Origin: Nipponacmea schrenckii
Taxonomy: Eukaryota > Mollusca > Gastropoda > Lottiidae
Reading direction: 5' to 3'
DNA: 64,000 nucleotides
NCBI GenBank assembly: GCA_030562195.1
Contig: JAUJPP010000012.1
Coordinates: 19,530,001-19,594,000, forward strand
Below, piece by piece: positions 61,701 through 64,000 of the stretch; position 1 is the stretch's first letter; each line of letters starts with the position of its first letter. The position numbers were made by a program, and so were the translations under genes. The notes beneath the pieces are model-generated. The model saw nothing but the letters and a program-made list of their open reading frames with translations, was not told the origin of the DNA and searched no databases.

Positions 61701-63229
61701 TCTATTTCCATGTTAAATCACAAAATTCAACCTTCTAGAACTTTTTCCAGAAATCTCGTTGAAAACTTTCTTATATGCCATATGAAAGCCAGGCCAATAC
61801 TTGGTTTCTGTACAAAAATCCAATATATCATGACCATGAAAATTTTGAACTAAACAAAATGAAAGTAAACCACAACATTTTATCAACATCCGCTTGACTG
61901 TCACTGCACACAAAACCACTATTTTTAGAAATAACCTTCCGCCAATTAAATTTCTCATTATCTCAGACATTCTGAAAGAAAATGCAATTTCGGACATCAA
62001 ATTTCAAATCTAGACCAAAAATTAGTCCAATATGGGCATGCAAACACCTCCAAAGGAAGGGAGAAAGAGGATTTCTAAAAATAGAACGGACTCAATTCGT
62101 TTCTAAAAATAGAACGGACTCAATTCGTATACAATCATTAGCATAAAATGTTTTAGTGGTCCGAGTCCAATTGACTCTATTTTATCTCTGTATTATCTCC
62201 CTTTATGCATGTTGTCTATAATTTGTACATTGTTAAAGGGATAATAGGCGTTAGAATACACTCGTCCTACGGCTTATATTTGTGTTTCATATTGACTGTT
62301 AGTTAAATAAGTATGCATCCCCCACTTTACCAAATTTTAAAAAGCCACAATAAAAATATATTCGGAATTTTAAAAAAAAGTGAGCCAGCGACGATTCCAT
62401 TCAGTTTGAGAATAAAAGCGCCTGGTAAATCAACGCTAAACATCATTGTGGAATTCAACAGTAGGGGTCAAGGAAGCGTGAAAACTCACATGTTAGAGTT
62501 ACTTCCCTTTATATTTACACGATTTGAAAATCGCTTGATGGATGGCTCAAGCGTTTTATGATTAACTACTTTATTTGGGTGTTTTATCGGATTTTAGAGG
62601 GATTTTGATGTATAGGTAAGTCCACTGATGGGTATATACGGTTATTGTCCAAATTTGAGTGAACTTAAAATTTTATGTTCGTTCTAACGCCTATTATCCC
62701 TTTAAAGGGAAAATTTGAAAATTTTATACTTGGCAATTAAGAGCTCTATTTATCAGTAAATATACTTGAGGGATACTTGCTGTTATATGTTTCATATTGA
62801 GGGATACTTACTGTTGTATGTTTCATATTGAGGGATACTTACTGTTGTATGTTTCATATTGAGGGATACTTACTGTTGTATGTTTCATATTGAGGGATAC
62901 TTACTGTTGTATGTTTCATATTGAGGGATACTTACTGTTGTATGTTTCATATTGAGGGATACTTACTGTTATGTTTCATATTGAGGGATACTTACTGTTA
63001 TGTTTCATATTGAGGGATACTTACTGTTATATGTTTCTTTTTAGATATTACAAATGTCACCAAACCTAAGCAAGTAGAGATCAGCCGGTCCACTATACCA
63101 GGATGTATGCTCGGAATCACGTCGACTACGTGGATATCTACTGGAACGCAGATGGGACCATTTGTTGGTCGGATAGTGAAATTAGAGGACCTACAAAGTC
63201 AACCAGAAATAACAGATAGTGTCTGGGAG
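49729..63229 (+). CDS. PRDM12: PRDM12-like PR/SET-domain protein, first two coding exons (partial)
   Basis: Join 49729-49813 and 63045-63229; the gene continues beyond the window. Exon 1 encodes MSITAEILRYSLFGNVF and eleven more residues, and ends G|GTTAGT in phase 1. Exon 2 follows TTTTTAG, restores the frame and ends GAG|GTAAGA in phase 0. Exon 2 holds the start of a PR domain: STIPGCMLGI, TTWISTGTQMGPFVGRIV, then SVWE. The pattern SxIPGxxLGIxxxTWIxxGTxMGPFxGR fits PRDM12 better than the other PRDM proteins I know, and the N-terminal EILRYSLFG resembles the conserved PRDM12 N-terminus. PRDM12 is a nuclear zinc-finger regulator of sensory-neuron fate that recruits histone methyltransferase activity. 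Its zinc fingers are not in this window. The 13.2-kb intron contains the Penelope-like element, the large inverted repeat, MITEs and a minisatellite. An extra small exon in that intron cannot be excluded. Confidence 0.78.
50530..50813 (+). mobile_element. MITE family A copy
   Basis: It contains ATTCTCAAGAATGGTCAATA, GTAAACTTACCTGGTGTAAT, AAAACTAAGTCATTTTTGAAA and TTTCAATAATCAAATGCATC, and ends CTAAGACCTATTATCCCT followed by TTAA. The right end is therefore intact, while the left terminal repeat is degraded. Confidence 0.6.
50814..53128. other. Intron sequence; nothing recognised
   Basis: AT-rich, within the large intron of the PRDM12-like gene. No repeats or exons are supported. Confidence 0.4.
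53129..53620 (-). pseudogene. Penelope-like element remnant (cysteine motif and GIY-YIG endonuclease)
   Basis: On the minus strand, HPCNNNRCQTCPFI (the cysteine motif before the endonuclease) leads to CTITNIIYIISCTRCDQQYVG, which matches the GIY-YIG core. ETKYSLRVRSRH follows. The RT part is gone and the upstream frame is broken. It differs clearly from the nearby element at 54816-57130, so it is an older and separate insertion. Confidence 0.7.
53621..54779. other. Intron sequence between two Penelope-like copies
   Basis: AT-rich; no feature can be supported. Confidence 0.4.
54816..57130 (-). pseudogene. Penelope-like retroelement RT and GIY-YIG endonuclease, one frameshift
   Basis: Two overlapping minus-strand frames, 56150-57130 (326 codons) and 54816-56153 (445 codons), make up one polyprotein. 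Frame 1 holds the N-terminal part (VVNLSSRSL), then DKGSSCVILNREDYI, LPKIHKNPE, RGRPIISDCSSESYRVSEYI and motif A (ISMDVSSMYTNID). Frame 2 holds motif B (SGTAMGKRFAPSYANIF), the catalytic YGRFLDDIFLIW, a cysteine motif (CRSTRCRTCEH) and a GIY-YIG endonuclease core (NIIYLISCDKCHLQYVGET, then SLRERINGHR). The break lies just after motif A at NEKPV, where a run of four adenines may have lost one base. Apart from this the domains look intact, which suggests a fairly young insertion. It sits antisense in the PRDM12-like intron. Confidence 0.9.
57073..57513 (-). pseudogene. SGNH/GDSL-esterase-like frame upstream of, and overlapping, the PLE RT
   Basis: The frame is open from two tandem stops near 57514-57519 down to 57073, with an internal ATG at 57453. 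It reads SFPGARICHLKSVL, then VIVHVGLNDK (block III, GxND), a strand-helix region with ASLYVTPIPIS and FNELI, and finally NDNIHWTEMTAKNIFSHW (block V, DxxH). These are SGNH-hydrolase features. The GDS block with the serine is missing, as expected if the element is 5'-truncated here. It overlaps the RT frame by 58 nt in another frame, so both probably belong to one transcript. SGNH esterases are known in CR1-type LINE ORF1 proteins and in giant PLE-derived terminons of rotifers. A direct link to a GIY-YIG PLE is less familiar. Confidence 0.65.
57514..58337. other. Intron sequence with a CA-type microsatellite
   Basis: An ACACACACACATACACATA tract lies at about 57554-57572, just outside the truncated end of the PLE. 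No other feature is seen. Confidence 0.45.
58338..58817 (+). repeat. Left arm of a large inverted repeat
   Basis: GGTTATATATGGTGGCCCAT, AACATGGCCCTACTTTATTT and AAATCACTCC near the inner end are found inverted at 59731-60225. The arm is rich in A and T runs. It contains CATCATGCATTGTATGGTCG in its inner part. Confidence 0.85.
58818..59730. other. Spacer of the large inverted repeat
   Basis: The roughly 910-bp spacer has no coding potential that I can recognise. It holds TAGCCTAGGTCTAGCTAGG near 59031 and a 129-138 bp tandem duplication at 59421-59687. Confidence 0.6.
59421..59687 (+). repeat. Tandem duplication of about 130 bp
   Basis: TAATATTCATAACAGCCAAG, GACCAACTCTCAAATAATGG and GACTAGTAAACAACTGACTG occur at 59421-59549 and again at 59550-59687. 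The second copy has an extra TTCAAAGG-like insertion and CGGG for CAGG. Confidence 0.85.
59731..60225 (-). repeat. Right arm of a large inverted repeat
   Basis: Inverse of 58338-58817. The match includes CATGGGCCACCATAGTTATA at the outer end and GGAGTGATTTCCCTTTATG at the inner end. The differences are mainly in the lengths of A/T runs. Confidence 0.85.
60240..60360. repeat. Purine/pyrimidine hairpin
   Basis: GACGAGAAAGCAAGGAAAA (60281-60300) is almost the inverse of TTTTCCTCGCTTTCTCGA (60324-60343). It lies just outside the large inverted repeat. Confidence 0.5.
60361..61255. other. Intron sequence; nothing recognised
   Basis: A plus-strand frame of 69 codons (60486-60695) resembles no family. 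The region has somewhat higher GC content than its surroundings and may be an old insertion. Confidence 0.35.
61256..61650 (+). mobile_element. MITE family B, diverged copy
   Basis: It starts ATGGACCGAGACCGATAATTC and includes CCAGAAATCTCGTTGAAAAC and TTAGAAATAACCTTCCGCCA. It ends near TTTCACTGGTCTGTATT. It lies in direct orientation 20 bp before the next copy. Confidence 0.65.
61671..62172 (+). mobile_element. MITE family B, copy with both ends
   Basis: Left end TTGGACTTAGTCCGCTAATTC, right end GGTCCGAGTCCAATTG. The right end read in reverse (TTGGACTCGGACC) matches the left end of the 12076 copy. A 29-bp piece, TTTCTAAAAATAGAACGGACTCAATTCGT in length terms, is duplicated at about 62071-62128. 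Confidence 0.7.
62233..62705 (-). mobile_element. MITE family A, intact copy with perfect terminal inverted repeats
   Basis: AGGGATAATAGGCGTTAGAA at the left and its exact inverse at the right are each preceded or followed by TTAA. A 20-bp perfect TIR with a TTAA duplication is typical of piggyBac-type transposons. The 473-bp element encodes no protein, so it would need a transposase from elsewhere. Interior sequence matches 28273-28627 in reverse. Confidence 0.8.
62768..63040 (+). repeat. 31-bp minisatellite, nine copies, abutting a splice acceptor
   Basis: Units GAGGGATACTTACTGTTG plus TATGTTTCATATT begin at 62768, 62799, 62830, 62861, 62892, 62923, 62954, 62983 and 63012. The period is 31 bp, and the last two steps are 29 bp. 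The final unit changes into TATGTTTCTTTTTAG, which is the acceptor of the PR-domain exon at 63045. Confidence 0.9.
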
Positions 63230-63461
63230 GTAAGATAGACAACGACTTTACAGGAATCTTAAAAGTTAGCGTATGTAATAATCAAATTTTATTTGTAGCA
63301 TTTCCATAATGGTCATAGTATTTAAGTACAGCCTGACTGGCTATAGGAATGGTAATAATAAAATGTACATGTATTCTAATTCTATCTATACACACAAGTT
63401 CTATTAGAATACCGTTAAGCCAATATTGTTTATAAGACATATAGAAATAGGAAGAGATACA

Positions 63462-63589
63462 TTAAAAACACTAAGATATATGGATATACTACTTCTGGTC
63501 TTTTATTACATACTACGTTTCGAAACACATACAGACAATAAATGTAATAAATGCAGAACTAGTATATCCATATATCTTAGTGTTTTTAA
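63462..63589. repeat. Perfect 29-bp inverted repeat with an extended stem
   Basis: AAAAACACTAAGATATATGG within 63462-63490 is matched exactly, in reverse, within 63561-63589. Pairing continues imperfectly inward (TTTTATTACA with TGTAATAAA), with a loop around TACTACGTTTCGAAACACAT. The total of 128 nt could fold into one hairpin in the primary transcript of the PRDM12-like gene. Confidence 0.75.
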
Positions 63590-64000
63590 CATAAGCCTTG
63601 TCCTTTTTTCCGAATCCAGTTAATGTGTAATCATTGTAACTGATATGTAAATTTTCATTCAATAAATATTGCTTAAATCAAGTTAATTTCATATAACTCT
63701 CACTGACATTATTGTATGGTGATGGTACTGCGTCAGTTTTCATTTAATTCTTAATTTCTCATAATTTAGCAGCGAAATGCGTCTTCTTTTTAAGTTAAGC
63801 AAGTTCTCTTTTAATGTGTTGGTAGTCTGACTGTTATTGAGCCAAATGCATCTGTCTTAGCAAAATGTCTCTCACTGACATTGCATGAAATTGACCGTTT
63901 CCTTTATACATAGAATTAAACTGGATATGCTCTCAGGTTTCAGAATGTTTTTTATTGGTGTTTAAATCCTGTTTCTACATGTATACTTCAACTGTAAAAT
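63590..64000. other. Intron 2 of the PRDM12-like gene; nothing recognised
   Basis: No exon is seen before the window ends. The rest of the PR domain must lie further on. Confidence 0.4.

Noticed and set aside
63462..63589. Calling this hairpin a microRNA
   Set aside because: A perfect 29-bp stem without mismatches is more usual for foldback elements, and small-RNA evidence is missing.

Overview
This is animal genomic DNA: AT-rich, with split genes carrying GT-AG introns, tRNA-derived SINEs, foldback elements, LINE, Penelope and BEL/Pao remnants, and many copies of a repeat that resembles the bivalve 'pearl' elements (a core array of about 160 bp, a GGAC-type microsatellite and a short tail). 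The repeats and gene families suggest a mollusc, probably a gastropod. That placement is an inference. No bacterial or organellar genes were seen.

Layout. 1-8150 holds no recognised gene, only SINE and MITE copies and a 43-bp minisatellite. 8152-10476 (+) is a two-exon gene for a 160-residue secreted peptide-hormone precursor that I cannot assign to a family. 15.7-33.8 kb (+) holds a tandem duplication of one gene. Both copies encode small surface or secreted proteins made almost wholly of LDL-receptor class A (LDLa) repeats with a hydrophobic C-terminal tail. Copy 1 has four repeats (252 aa) and copy 2 has six (338 aa), because an exon pair was duplicated inside it. A BEL/Pao integrase relic lies between them. 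37.5-45.5 kb (-) is a complete FUBP/KHSRP-type RNA/ssDNA-binding protein gene: 18 coding exons, 671 aa, four KH domains, with all intron phases agreeing. 49.7-63.2 kb (+) holds the first two coding exons of a PRDM12-like PR/SET gene, separated by a 13.2-kb intron full of mobile DNA. The gene continues beyond the window.

The big PRDM12-like intron contains a Penelope-like retroelement (PLE) with RT and GIY-YIG endonuclease, broken by a 1-nt frameshift. The RT frame overlaps an upstream SGNH/GDSL-esterase-like frame. The intron also contains a near-palindrome with arms of about 480-495 bp, two MITE families, and a 31-bp minisatellite that runs directly into the splice acceptor of the PR-domain exon.

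The genes are unrelated in function: an extracellular peptide signal, surface LDLa receptors or adaptors, a nuclear KH-domain regulator and a neural-type transcription factor. The best candidates for undescribed biology are the peptide precursor, the LDLa pair and the PLE with the SGNH frame.
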